A stretch of 21,851 nucleotides of DNA from Acidobacteriota bacterium (GTDB lineage Bacteria; Acidobacteriota; Vicinamibacteria; Vicinamibacterales; UBA8438). Below the pieces are notes generated by a model, which was not told the DNA's origin, ran no database searches, and saw only the letters and a list, made by a program, of their open reading frames with translations. Shown in pieces: positions 1 through 7,631 of this stretch. The number at the start of each line of letters is the position of its first letter. Position 1 is the first letter of the stretch. The translations under genes and the position numbers were made by a program. The stretch spans positions 1-21,851 of the forward strand of contig WTGR01000187.1 of the NCBI GenBank assembly GCA_011523485.1, in the 5' to 3' direction.

Positions 1-15
1 TTCTGCGGCGCAGAC
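1..15 (+). repeat. 15-bp repeat, left copy, flanking ankyrin gene
   Basis: Bases 1-15 (TTCTGCGGCGCAGAC) recur exactly, in inverted orientation, at 1767-1781 just after the ankyrin gene stop codon. The core TCTGCG-G-CGCAGA is itself a 6-bp stem with a one-base centre. This copy touches the window edge, so its true extent is unknown. It could be the tail of a terminator of an upstream gene, or part of a small dispersed repeat family. Confidence 0.5.
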
Positions 16-30
16 TTCCAGTACTGGAAG
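15..30. repeat. 16-bp perfect palindrome
   Basis: CTTCCAGTACTGGAAG is a perfect 16-bp palindrome lying directly beside the left 15-bp repeat and about 40 bp upstream of the candidate -35 of the ankyrin gene. It could be a protein-binding operator or part of an upstream gene's 3' end. No T-tract follows it, so a classical terminator is not supported. Confidence 0.5.
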
Positions 31-71
31 ACTCGAGCGGGCCGGGCCGCCCCGTACTCGAATCAATCGGA

Positions 72-100
72 TGGACGGCTGCCGCCAGCCTGCGTATAGT
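72..100 (+). promoter_or_regulatory. Candidate promoter of ankyrin gene
   Basis: TGGACG (72-77) and TATAGT (95-100) are spaced by 17 bp, each close to the sigma-70 consensus. Transcription would start near 107, giving a leader of about 74 nt before the ATG at 181. No coding region can be called with confidence in bases 1-98; one frame is open from the edge to a TAG at 97-99 but matches nothing I recognise. Confidence 0.45.
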
Positions 101-180
101 GGTCGGCATCGTCGTCGCAATCGACACGCGGAGCGCGAGGAGCCCGCGCCTTCGGTCACGGACTCCCGGGAGACAGGACG

Positions 181-1764
181 ATGAGCGCCAGCATGTATCG
201 ATCGGCGGGTCTGTTCGTCATGGCGGCGGCGATGGCCTGTGCGGCGTTGCTCTTTGCCGCAGATGCACGCGCGCAGGACACGCGCGTAGTGGAGGCCGCG
301 GCCGCCCAGGACGCCGAGGCGGTTCGCACGCTCGTCGAGCGGGGCGCGGACGTCGACGCGCGGTGGGCGGACGGGTCCACCGCCCTGCTCTGGGCGGCCC
401 ACTGGAACGACCTCGACATGGCCGGGCTGCTGCTGGCCGCGGGCGCCGACGTGACCACGGCCGACGATCACGGCGTGACGCCGCTCGATCGGGCGGCCGA
501 GAACGCAAGCCTTCCGATGGTCGAGACGCTGCTGGCGGCGGGCGCCGACGCCAACGCCGCTCGCGCCAGCGGGCTGACGCCGCTGATGGTGGCCGCGCGC
601 ACCGGGAGCCCGGCGGTCGTCGACGCGCTGCTGGCCGGCGGCGCGGCGGTGAACGCCCGCACCGGCGCCACGAGCGGCACGGCGCTGATGTGGGCGGTGG
701 CCGGCTCGCACGCCGACGCGGCGCGCGCGCTTCTCGATGCCGGCGCCCAGCCGGCGACGTCGACCGCCGACGGCTTCACGCCGCTGCTGTTCGCGGCGGC
801 CAACGGCGACATCCCGATGGCCGAGGCGCTCATCGCCGCCGGCGTCGACGTCAACGACGCGGGAGCGGACGGCACCCATGCCCTGCCCTACGCCATCGCG
901 AACGGCCAGGACGCATTCGCCCGCTTCCTGCTCAGGCGGGGCGCCGACCCGAACGGCGCGATGGGCGGCATCCAAGCGCTGCACGTGGCCGCCGGCAACG
1001 TCGGCACCTGGCTCGGCGACTGGTCGCGCGGCCACGGCTACGGCGGGCGGTTCCGCGGGCGCAACCTGCCCCCGGATCGGCGGCTGTCCCTTGTACAGGC
1101 GCTTCTCGAGCGCGGCGCCGACGTGGATGCGCGGATCACGATGTCGGCCATGTTCATGAGCTACATCGGCCACCCGACCAAGGGCGCCTTCGAAGGCTTC
1201 GCCACCGGTACAGGGGACCTGCGCGGAGCGACCCCTCTCTGGGTCGCGGCGTACGCGGCCAACAGCGCCGGCGGCGGCGGCGCGCTGGAAATCATCCGGA
1301 CCTTGCTGGCCGCGGGCGCCGACCAGCACCTGACGACCGATGACGGCACGACGCCGTTCATGGTGGCGGCGGGGCTCGGCCGCGCCACCTACACGCCGCG
1401 GGAGCCGCGCGGGGTCCGCTCCGAGAGCGCCGAGGCCGCGGTCCGGATCCTGCTGGAGGCGGGGGCCGACATCAACGCCGCCAACGAGGCCGACTTCACG
1501 GCGCTGCACGGTGCGGCATATCGCGGCCTCAACGAGGTCATCGAATATCTGGTGGCCGAGGGCGCCGACATCGACGCGCGCGACTTCCGGGGCAGGACGC
1601 CGTACCGCATCGCCGAGGGGACCAAGCAGTCCTTCCAGTTCCAGAGTTGGCCGGACAGCGCGGCGCTGCTCGAGCGGCTCGGCGCCAACACGCGGCTGGG
1701 CATCCCGGGCACCGTGCAGGAGAAGATCCGCGACGTCCCCGCAGCGACGAACGACCAGTTCTAG
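181..1764 (+). CDS. Exported ankyrin-repeat protein
   Basis: This 527-residue protein is built almost entirely of ankyrin repeats, which mediate protein-protein contacts; no catalytic domain is visible. Residues 1-34 form a signal peptide with a hydrophobic core and an ARA-QD-like cleavage site, so it acts outside the cytoplasm. Repeats of about 33 residues with the pattern (D)G-TPL--AA---G----V--LL-AGAD-N run from about residue 35 to 265. They are followed by a longer, less regular insert (about 275-350, rich in Gly and Arg) and resume from about 360 to 490. The start at ATG 181 is preceded by GGGAG at 168-172; the ATG at 193 is an alternative. The gene is convergent with the downstream oxidoreductase and flanked by a 15-bp inverted repeat. 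Family assignment is firm; partner and role are unknown. Confidence 0.93.
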   Translation: MSASMYRSAGLFVMAAAMACAALLFAADARAQDTRVVEAAAAQDAEAVRTLVERGADVDARWADGSTALLWAAHWNDLDMAGLLLAAGADVTTADDHGVTPLDRAAENASLPMVETLLAAGADANAARASGLTPLMVAARTGSPAVVDALLAGGAAVNARTGATSGTALMWAVAGSHADAARALLDAGAQPATSTADGFTPLLFAAANGDIPMAEALIAAGVDVNDAGADGTHALPYAIANGQDAFARFLLRRGADPNGAMGGIQALHVAAGNVGTWLGDWSRGHGYGGRFRGRNLPPDRRLSLVQALLERGADVDARITMSAMFMSYIGHPTKGAFEGFATGTGDLRGATPLWVAAYAANSAGGGGALEIIRTLLAAGADQHLTTDDGTTPFMVAAGLGRATYTPREPRGVRSESAEAAVRILLEAGADINAANEADFTALHGAAYRGLNEVIEYLVAEGADIDARDFRGRTPYRIAEGTKQSFQFQSWPDSAALLERLGANTRLGIPGTVQEKIRDVPAATNDQF

Positions 1765-1766
1765 GC

Positions 1767-1781
1767 GTCTGCGCCGCAGAA
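1767..1781 (-). repeat. 15-bp repeat, right copy, hairpin after ankyrin gene
   Basis: This is the inverted copy of the sequence at 1-15. It begins three bases after the ankyrin stop codon and contains the hairpin TCTGCG-C-CGCAGA at 1768-1780. A second small hairpin, GAGCG-G-CGCTC, lies at 1818-1828. Both sit between two convergent genes, so a bidirectional, T-tract-free termination region is plausible. Confidence 0.5.
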
Positions 1782-1879
1782 CGCTCCATTCGGGGGCGCG
1801 CCACCCGGCATCAAGCCGAGCGGCGCTCCCTACTTGCGCCGCGTGATCGACTCACGCAGGATCGATCGGCGCTCGCCGG

Positions 1880-3226
1880 TCACCCCGTACGCCCTCGGAG
1901 ACTCCAGCCTGCGCGGTACTCCTCGTCGAGGAACGCGTTCGCCTGCGGGACGTTCGTGACGCGCATCCGCTCGGCGTCCCACTCGATGGCGGCGCCGCTG
2001 CGCACGGCGAGGTTGCCGAGCAGCACGACCTCGGTCAGCGGCCCGGCGTGCGCCTCGAAGCTGGACCCGGCCGTGCCGCGGCCCTTGCAGGCATCGATCC
2101 ACTCGCGGTAGACCCCCGGCGATCGCGGGTACTTCTTCGGCGGCGGGCTGGCCGTCACGTCCTCGTGCAGCGCGGTGGGAAAGACGCGCGGCGCGCGGCC
2201 GTACATGTCGGCGCCGATCACGCCGTCGTCCCCCACGAACAGTTGCCCGCTGGCGCCGCCGGGCAGTCGTTCCCCTGCCGCCAGCTCGGGCGGGCGCGAC
2301 GGGGCGAGGCTTCCGTCGCGCCAGACGCACCGGACCGGCGGCCGCGCGCCGCGCTCCGGAAACTCGTAGACGATGCGCGACGCGGCGGGCGCCGTCTCGG
2401 CGAAGAGCGAGGTCGTCTCGGCCTCGATGCGGGTGGGTTGGCCGAGCTCCAGCGCCCAGAACGCGGTATCCATCGCGTGGCAGGCGATGTCGCCCAACGC
2501 CCCGGTCCCGTAGTCCCACCAGCCGCGCCAGCGGAACGGGTGGTACGCCGGATGGTACGGCCGGTGAGGCGCGGGTCCCAGGAACAGGTCCCAGTCGAGG
2601 CCGGGCGGCGCGTGGTGCGCCTCGGTCGGCCGTTCGATCGCCTGCGGCCAGATCGGCCGGTTGGTCCAGTAGTGCACCTCGCGCACCGCGCCGATGACGC
2701 CCGCCTCCAGCCACTCGCGGATCCGCCGCGTCCCCTCTCCCGCGTGACCCTGGTTGCCCATCTGGGTCGCCACGCCCGACTCGCGGGCCGCCGCGGCCAG
2801 CGCGCGCGCCTCGGCGACGGTGCGGGTCAGCGGCTTCTCGCAGTAGACATGCTTGCCGCGCCGCATCGCCTCCATTGCGATGACGGCGTGCGTGTGGTCC
2901 GGCGTCGCGATGACCACGGCGTCGAGGTCCGGCTCGCGATCCAGCATCTGCCGGTAGTCCTGGTAGACGCGGGCGCCGGAAAACTCGCGGAACGTGCGTG
3001 CGGCGAAGCCCAGGTCGGCGTCGCACAGCGCTGCGATGTTCTCGCTGCTGCAGCCCCGGACGTCGGCGCGTCCCCGTCCACCGACGCCGATCCCCGCAAT
3101 GTTGAGCGTATCGCTCGGCGCCTGCATGCCGGAGCCGCCCAGCACGTGGCGCGGCACGATCATCAGCGAGGCGGCCGACGCCGCGGCCGCGGTCACGAAC
3201 CGCCGACGCGAGATCTCCTTGCCCAC
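1880..3226 (-). CDS. Gfo/Idh/MocA family oxidoreductase with Tat signal
   Basis: A 448-residue NAD(P)-dependent oxidoreductase of the Gfo/Idh/MocA family, which usually acts on sugars or cyclitols. The N-terminus carries a twin-arginine signal (SRRRFV at about residues 6-11, then an Ala-rich hydrophobic stretch), so it is exported folded, presumably with its nucleotide. The Rossmann motif GIGVGGRGR follows at about 45-53, and the family catalytic-region motif CEKP is at about residue 133. The start is GTG at 3226, chosen because the strong Shine-Dalgarno sequence GGGGGAGGAA lies immediately upstream. The gene is divergent from the exported quinoprotein gene and they share a 110-bp control region. 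The substrate is unknown; secreted members are abundant in Acidobacteriota and Planctomycetota. Confidence 0.93.
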   Translation of the reverse strand: MGKEISRRRFVTAAAASAASLMIVPRHVLGGSGMQAPSDTLNIAGIGVGGRGRADVRGCSSENIAALCDADLGFAARTFREFSGARVYQDYRQMLDREPDLDAVVIATPDHTHAVIAMEAMRRGKHVYCEKPLTRTVAEARALAAAARESGVATQMGNQGHAGEGTRRIREWLEAGVIGAVREVHYWTNRPIWPQAIERPTEAHHAPPGLDWDLFLGPAPHRPYHPAYHPFRWRGWWDYGTGALGDIACHAMDTAFWALELGQPTRIEAETTSLFAETAPAASRIVYEFPERGARPPVRCVWRDGSLAPSRPPELAAGERLPGGASGQLFVGDDGVIGADMYGRAPRVFPTALHEDVTASPPPKKYPRSPGVYREWIDACKGRGTAGSSFEAHAGPLTEVVLLGNLAVRSGAAIEWDAERMRVTNVPQANAFLDEEYRAGWSLRGRTG

Positions 3227-3295
3227 TCCGTTCCTCCCCCCTCACGATGTCCGCGCGGACGGCACGAATTCACGAGCGACGAACCGGTTTCGAAT

Positions 3296-3301
3296 GATAA
3301 T
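3296..3301 (+). promoter_or_regulatory. Candidate -10 of quinoprotein gene
   Basis: GATAAT matches the -10 consensus at five of six positions, in a locally AT-richer patch of the 110-bp divergent intergenic region (3227-3336). No good -35 is seen at 17 bp. The predicted transcript start near 3308 leaves a leader of about 29 nt containing the GGAGGAG ribosome-binding site. Confidence 0.4.
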
Positions 3302-3336
3302 GAATCCACTCGTCTCACATCGTGGAGGAGCCCATC

Positions 3337-5001
3337 ATGCTGCGCGCACCCTGGCGTCGACTTCTGGCCGCGGTTGTCCTGATCGCGGTCGCAGGCATCT
3401 CCATAGCAGCCGCCCAGGAGCGCGAAGTCACGCCCGTCACGGACGCCATGCTCCAGAACCCCGACCCGGCCGACTGGCTGAACTGGCGGCGGACCCTCGA
3501 CGGCTGGGGCTACAGCCCGCTGGATCAGATCGACCGCGAGAACGTCCACCGCCTGCAGCTCGTCTGGGGCTGGCAGATGAACACGGGCGCCAACCAGCCC
3601 ACCCCGCTGGTGCACGAAGGGGTGATGTACCTCGCCAACCCCGGCAACGTGGTCCAGGCGCTCGACGCGGTGACCGGGGACCGCCTCTGGGAGTACCGGC
3701 GCGACCTCGACGCCATGGTCGAGTCGGTGCTCGCGCCGCGGAGCCGCTCGATCGCCGTCTACGGCGACAAGGTCTACCTGAACACGGCCGACGCCCACAT
3801 CGTCGCGCTCGACCGCGGCACGGGCGACGTGGCGTGGGACCACGAGGTCGCCGACAACGCGCTCGGCTACCGCTACACGAGCGGGCCGATCGTCGCCAAC
3901 GGCAGGGTCGTGGCCGGCATGACCGGCTGCGAGCGCTTCAAGGAGGACGTCTGCTTCATCTCCGCGCACGACGCCGAGACCGGGGAGGAGTTGTGGCGGA
4001 CCTCCACCATCGCCCGCCCCGGCGACCCGGGGGGCGACTCGTGGGGCGACCTGCCGCTGCTGTACCGCGCCGGGGCCGATTCCTGGATTCCGGGCAGCTA
4101 CGATCCCGAGACCAACCTGACCTTCTGGTCGACGTCGCAGGCCAAGCCCTGGGCCAGCGTGACCCGCGGGACCGACGGCGACGCGCTGTACAGCAACAGT
4201 GTCCTGGCCCTCGACGCCGATACCGGCGAGCTGTCGTGGTACTACCAGTTCACCCCGGGCGAGACGCACGACCTCGACGACGTGTTCGAGAGCGTCCTCA
4301 TCGATCACCGGGGGCGGCGCTCCCTCTTCAAGATGGGCAAGCTCGGCATCCTCTGGGAGATCGACCGGGACACCGGGCGCTTCGTGGCGGCGCACGACCT
4401 CGGCTACCAGGACGTGCTGGACGTCGACCACCGCACCGGACGCGTGACCTACAAGCCCGAGATGATTCCGGAAGCCGGCGTGGAGATCGCGTTCTGCCCC
4501 GACTTCGGCGGCATCCGCAACTGGCGGGCGTCGGCCTACCATCCGGAGACCCGGGCGCTGTACATCCCGATTCACCCGACTTGCGTCAGCGGCGTGTTCA
4601 CCGAGATCGAGCGGATTCCGGGCGCGCGATACTACGCCAATACCGGCTGGCTCTCGCGCGGCAGCACGGTGCATCCGGACAGCGAGCCCTATCGCGGCCA
4701 TCTGATCGCGATGGACATCGACAGCGGAGACATCCTGTGGCGTCACTCGATGCCGACGCGACCCGGCGCGGCCGCGTTGACGACCGGCGGCGGCCTGGTG
4801 GTGAGCGCCGACACCGACCGCAACCTGTTCGTCCACGACGTGACGAACGGCGACATGCTGTTCCACGTGCGGCTGCCGGGCTCGGCCCAGGGATTCCCGA
4901 TCACCTACGCGGCGGGCGGACGGCAGTACCTGGCGGTGCCGGTCGGGGGCGACCGGTCGAACGCGCTCTACGTGTTCGCGCTGCCGCCGGACCGGCGGTG
5001 A
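3337..5001 (+). CDS. Exported PQQ-dependent dehydrogenase-like quinoprotein
   Basis: A 554-residue eight-bladed beta-propeller protein of the quinoprotein alcohol dehydrogenase type, expected to oxidise an alcohol or sugar in the periplasm using PQQ. The signal peptide is at residues 1-26 (two Arg, hydrophobic core, AAAQ). Family landmarks are WNWRRTLDGWGYSPLD near residue 45, a TGCERF...CFISAHD cysteine-containing segment near 200-215, AKPWASVTRGTDGDALY near 270, and repeated blade motifs of the type ALD--TG---W. There is no C-terminal cytochrome c domain, so electrons must leave through a separate acceptor. The start is ATG 3337, six bases after GGAGGAG (3324-3330); a GTG at 3322 overlaps that site and is unlikely. 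No cytochrome or PQQ biosynthesis gene is in the window. Substrate unknown. Confidence 0.92.
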   Translation: MLRAPWRRLLAAVVLIAVAGISIAAAQEREVTPVTDAMLQNPDPADWLNWRRTLDGWGYSPLDQIDRENVHRLQLVWGWQMNTGANQPTPLVHEGVMYLANPGNVVQALDAVTGDRLWEYRRDLDAMVESVLAPRSRSIAVYGDKVYLNTADAHIVALDRGTGDVAWDHEVADNALGYRYTSGPIVANGRVVAGMTGCERFKEDVCFISAHDAETGEELWRTSTIARPGDPGGDSWGDLPLLYRAGADSWIPGSYDPETNLTFWSTSQAKPWASVTRGTDGDALYSNSVLALDADTGELSWYYQFTPGETHDLDDVFESVLIDHRGRRSLFKMGKLGILWEIDRDTGRFVAAHDLGYQDVLDVDHRTGRVTYKPEMIPEAGVEIAFCPDFGGIRNWRASAYHPETRALYIPIHPTCVSGVFTEIERIPGARYYANTGWLSRGSTVHPDSEPYRGHLIAMDIDSGDILWRHSMPTRPGAAALTTGGGLVVSADTDRNLFVHDVTNGDMLFHVRLPGSAQGFPITYAAGGRQYLAVPVGGDRSNALYVFALPPDRR

Positions 5002-5026
5002 CTGCAACCGGCGGCGGCGCGTGGCC

Positions 5027-5047
5027 CGCGGTCCCGGCGGACCCGCG
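5027..5047. terminator. Possible bidirectional terminator hairpin
   Basis: CGCGGTCC pairs with GGACC-CGCG across a four-base loop with one bulged C, between two convergent genes. The 11-mer GGCCCGCGGTC occurs twice here, at 5023-5033 and 5063-5073. No T-tract is present, so function as a terminator is inferred from position and stem strength only. Confidence 0.35.
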
Positions 5048-5071
5048 CCTCACGAGCGGCGCGGCCCGCGG

Positions 5072-6142
5072 TCAGCGGGTCGGCGGCTCCAGCCCGAGGC
5101 GGACGACCAGCTTCGCGAGACCCTGCCGCGATATTCCGAGCTGCCGGGCGGCCAGGCTCCTCCTGCCGCCGGCGCGCACGAGCGCCTCGTCCACGAACCT
5201 CCTGTCGAATGCGCGGCGCGCCTCGGCGAGCGTCGGACGCTCTTCCTGAGACGCTCTGCGGATCGCGGCCGGCAGCAGGTCCGGCCCGACCTCGCCGTGC
5301 GGTGGGGCGGCGACGGCAAGGGCGGCCAGCACGTTCTGAAGCTCCCGCACGTTGCCGGGCCACTCGTGGGCGGCCAGCGCGGTCATCGTCTCGCGGGCGA
5401 GCCGGGCCCGGCCGCGGGTCTGCATCAGGGTGCGGTCCCAGTAGTGCACGGCGAGCTTCGCGACGTCGCTGCCGCGGTCCCGAAGAGGCGGCACCTGCAG
5501 GTGCACGACATCGAGGCGGTACAGGAGATCGCGCCGGAACCGCCCCTCGGCCGGGTCCCCTGCCAGGGTGCGGTTGGTGGCCGCCACGACCCGCAAGTCG
5601 AGTCGGCGGGTCACGTTCTCGCCGACCTTCCGGATCTCGCCGTCCTGCAGCGTCCGCAGCAGCTTCGCCTGCGCCCGCGGCGACAACTCCCCGACCTCGT
5701 CCAGAAACACGGTGCCGCCCGACGAGGCCTCCAGCAGCCCGCGCCGCGACTGCACGGCTCCGGTGAAGGCCCCTTTGGCATGCCCGAAGAGCTCCGTCTC
5801 GATGAGGTCGTCGCTGAACGTCGCGCAGTTGACCGCGGCGAACGTCTCGTCCCGGCGCGGCCCCTCCTCGTGCAGGGCGCGCGCCACGAGCTCCTTGCCG
5901 GTACCGCTCTCCCCTTCGATCAGCACGGGGAACGGCGCCGCGGCGGCCCTCCTCACTTCCTCCCGCAGCGCGACCATCACCGCGCTGTCGCCCATCAGGC
6001 GCGCGACTCCGGTGAGAACTCCCGCCGCGCGCCGCACGTCGCGCCATGCCGTACTTACTGTCACGGGACCGGATTCAAGCAAACGGCGCGCCAACCGTCC
6101 GAACCCCCGCCGGGCCGGCCCGCACCCACCCCCGAGGGTCAC
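5072..6142 (-). CDS. Sigma-54-dependent transcription activator lacking a sensor domain
   Basis: An AAA+ bacterial enhancer-binding protein that would remodel sigma-54 RNA polymerase. Seen in order: Walker A GESGTGKE (77-84), the sigma-54 contact loop GAFTGA (124-129), Walker B GGTVFLDE (142-149), the sensor/arginine-finger region FRRDLLYRLD, WPGNVREL, and a C-terminal Fis-type helix-turn-helix (SLAARQLGISRQGLAKL). All catalytic motifs look intact. The N-terminal part before the AAA+ domain is only about 50 residues, Arg- and Gly-rich, with no receiver, PAS or GAF domain. An in-frame stop at 6161-6163 prevents any extension. The start is uncertain: GTG 6142 (356 aa) or GTG 6064 (330 aa), neither with a clear ribosome-binding site. 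The gene is divergent from def. Its targets are unknown. Confidence 0.9.
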   Translation of the reverse strand: MTLGGGCGPARRGFGRLARRLLESGPVTVSTAWRDVRRAAGVLTGVARLMGDSAVMVALREEVRRAAAAPFPVLIEGESGTGKELVARALHEEGPRRDETFAAVNCATFSDDLIETELFGHAKGAFTGAVQSRRGLLEASSGGTVFLDEVGELSPRAQAKLLRTLQDGEIRKVGENVTRRLDLRVVAATNRTLAGDPAEGRFRRDLLYRLDVVHLQVPPLRDRGSDVAKLAVHYWDRTLMQTRGRARLARETMTALAAHEWPGNVRELQNVLAALAVAAPPHGEVGPDLLPAAIRRASQEERPTLAEARRAFDRRFVDEALVRAGGRRSLAARQLGISRQGLAKLVVRLGLEPPTR

Positions 6143-6161
6143 GGGATCGCAGTTTCCGCAC

Positions 6162-6167
6162 TACAAT
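6162..6167 (+). promoter_or_regulatory. Candidate -10 of def operon, leaderless
   Basis: TACAAT (one mismatch from consensus) ends 7 nt before the def ATG at 6175, so transcription should begin at or beside the start codon. No Shine-Dalgarno sequence is present. A -35 is not evident. Confidence 0.5.
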
Positions 6168-6174
6168 CGGGTGG

Positions 6175-6684
6175 ATGATTCGTCCGATCCTGCGCTACGG
6201 CGACGACGTGCTGCACCGGCCCGCCGCCGACGTCGACAAGCTCACGCCGCTGGTCGACAGCCTCATAGACGACATGATCGACACCATGTACGCCGCGTCC
6301 GGAGTCGGCCTGGCGGCGCCGCAGGTCGGCGTGCCCCTGCGGGTCTTCGTCGCCGATCCTTCCTCCGGACACGAATCCGGGGCGCTCGTCGTCATGGTGA
6401 ACCCCACGTTCGTCGAACGCGACGGTCTGCAACGAGAGGACGAGGGCTGCCTGAGCGTTCCCGGCTTCAACGCCGCCGTACCGCGGCCGTCGCGCGCCGT
6501 GATGCGCGGCCTGGATCGCGACGGGGCATCGCGCGAGGTGGAGGCGACGGGAATTCTGGCGCGCGCCTTCGACCACGAAATGGACCACCTGGACGGATCC
6601 CTGTTCCTGGATCGCCTGCGCGGCATCCGCCGCGAGATGATGCTTCGCAAGCTCAACAAGCTGCGCCGCAGCGGCAAGTGGTGA
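6175..6684 (+). CDS. def: Peptide deformylase
   Basis: A 169-residue iron-type metalloenzyme that removes the formyl group from the N-terminal methionine of nascent proteins. All three family motifs are present: SGVGLAAPQ (42-50), EGCLS with metal ligand Cys92, and HEMDH with ligands His134 and His138 and catalytic Glu135. The chosen start, ATG 6175, gives MIRPILRYGDD, the usual beginning of the family; the frame is open further upstream but that stretch is Arg- and Pro-rich and lies across the promoter. The last bases overlap the GTG of fmt, which adds the formyl group that this enzyme later removes. Length and motifs are standard. Confidence 0.97.
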   Translation: MIRPILRYGDDVLHRPAADVDKLTPLVDSLIDDMIDTMYAASGVGLAAPQVGVPLRVFVADPSSGHESGALVVMVNPTFVERDGLQREDEGCLSVPGFNAAVPRPSRAVMRGLDRDGASREVEATGILARAFDHEMDHLDGSLFLDRLRGIRREMMLRKLNKLRRSGKW

Positions 6685-7631
6685 ACGTCGTCTTCTACGG
6701 CACGCCGGACTTCGCCGTACCCGCGCTCACCCGCCTGCTCGACTCCCCGCATCGCGTGGCCCTCGTCGTCACGCAGCCGGACCGCGGGCGGGGACGCGGG
6801 CAACGGGTTTCCGAATCGCCGGTCAAGCGGACCGCGACGGCGCGGGGCGCGCGCGTCCTCCAACCCGAGCGGCTCGGGGACGGCTCGTTCCTGCAGACGC
6901 TCTCCGCGCTCGAACCGGACCTGGCCGTCGTCGCCGCCTACGGCCGGATGCTGCCCGACGCCGTGCTCGCGGCGCCCCGGCTCCGAACCATCAACATCCA
7001 TCCCTCGCTGCTGCCGAAGTACCGCGGCGCCGCTCCGGTGCAACGCGCGATCATCGCCGGCGAGACCGAGACGGGGGTCACGATCATGCGGCTGGTGCGC
7101 GAGATGGACGCCGGCCCGACGTTCGCCCGGCGGACGCGCCCCATCGCGCCGGACGAGACCAGCGACGTCGTCGAGGCCGACCTCGCTCGGCTGGGCGCGG
7201 ATCTCCTGCTGGAGGTCATCGGCGCACTCGCAGCCGGCACCGCCGTCGAGCGCGCGCAGGACCACGCGGCGGCCACGCTCGCGCCGCGCTTGTCGCGCGA
7301 GGACGGCAGAATCGACTGGGGCGCCCCGGCGGCGGCCATCCACAACCAGGTGCGGGGTCTGCATCCCTGGCCGCACGCCTCCGCTGCGCTCGACGGCGCC
7401 CGGTATCTGGTCCACCGGACGGCTGTCGTCGCATTCTCCGGTCCGGACGCGCCGGAGCCGGGGACCCTGGTGGAAGCGTCCGGCGACCGGCTGATCGTCG
7501 CTACCGGCGACGGCGGCGCCCTCGCCATCCTGGAGATTCAGCCCGAGGGTCGGCGCCGGGTCGGCGCCCGGGCCTTTCTGGCAGGCCGCCGCTGGTCGCC
7601 CGGCCGGCGATTCGATACCGTTTCCGCGTGA
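6681..7631 (+). CDS. fmt: Methionyl-tRNA formyltransferase
   Basis: A 316-residue enzyme that transfers a formyl group from 10-formyl-tetrahydrofolate to Met-tRNA(fMet) for translation initiation. The N-terminal hydrolase fold opens with NVVFYGTPDFAVPAL. The signature NIHPSLLPKYRGAAPVQ carries the catalytic Asn and His, and VREMDAGP carries the catalytic Asp. The C-terminal RNA-binding domain includes IHNQVRGLHPWP. The start is GTG 6681, which shares GTGA with the def stop codon; an in-frame GTG at 6678 is an alternative. The def-fmt order is the common bacterial arrangement and the overlap suggests translational coupling. Confidence 0.97.
   Translation: MNVVFYGTPDFAVPALTRLLDSPHRVALVVTQPDRGRGRGQRVSESPVKRTATARGARVLQPERLGDGSFLQTLSALEPDLAVVAAYGRMLPDAVLAAPRLRTINIHPSLLPKYRGAAPVQRAIIAGETETGVTIMRLVREMDAGPTFARRTRPIAPDETSDVVEADLARLGADLLLEVIGALAAGTAVERAQDHAAATLAPRLSREDGRIDWGAPAAAIHNQVRGLHPWPHASAALDGARYLVHRTAVVAFSGPDAPEPGTLVEASGDRLIVATGDGGALAILEIQPEGRRRVGARAFLAGRRWSPGRRFDTVSA

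Noticed and set aside
1830..3245. A 471-codon minus-strand frame overlapping the Gfo/Idh/MocA gene
   Set aside because: It is a shifted frame of the same strand, Arg-rich, with no recognisable domains; the 1880-3226 frame carries the Tat signal, Rossmann motif and EKP motif.
3193..5007. A 604-codon minus-strand frame opposite the quinoprotein gene
   Set aside because: It is an antisense shadow produced by GC-rich third positions; the plus-strand product has clear family motifs and a signal peptide, and the minus frame has none.
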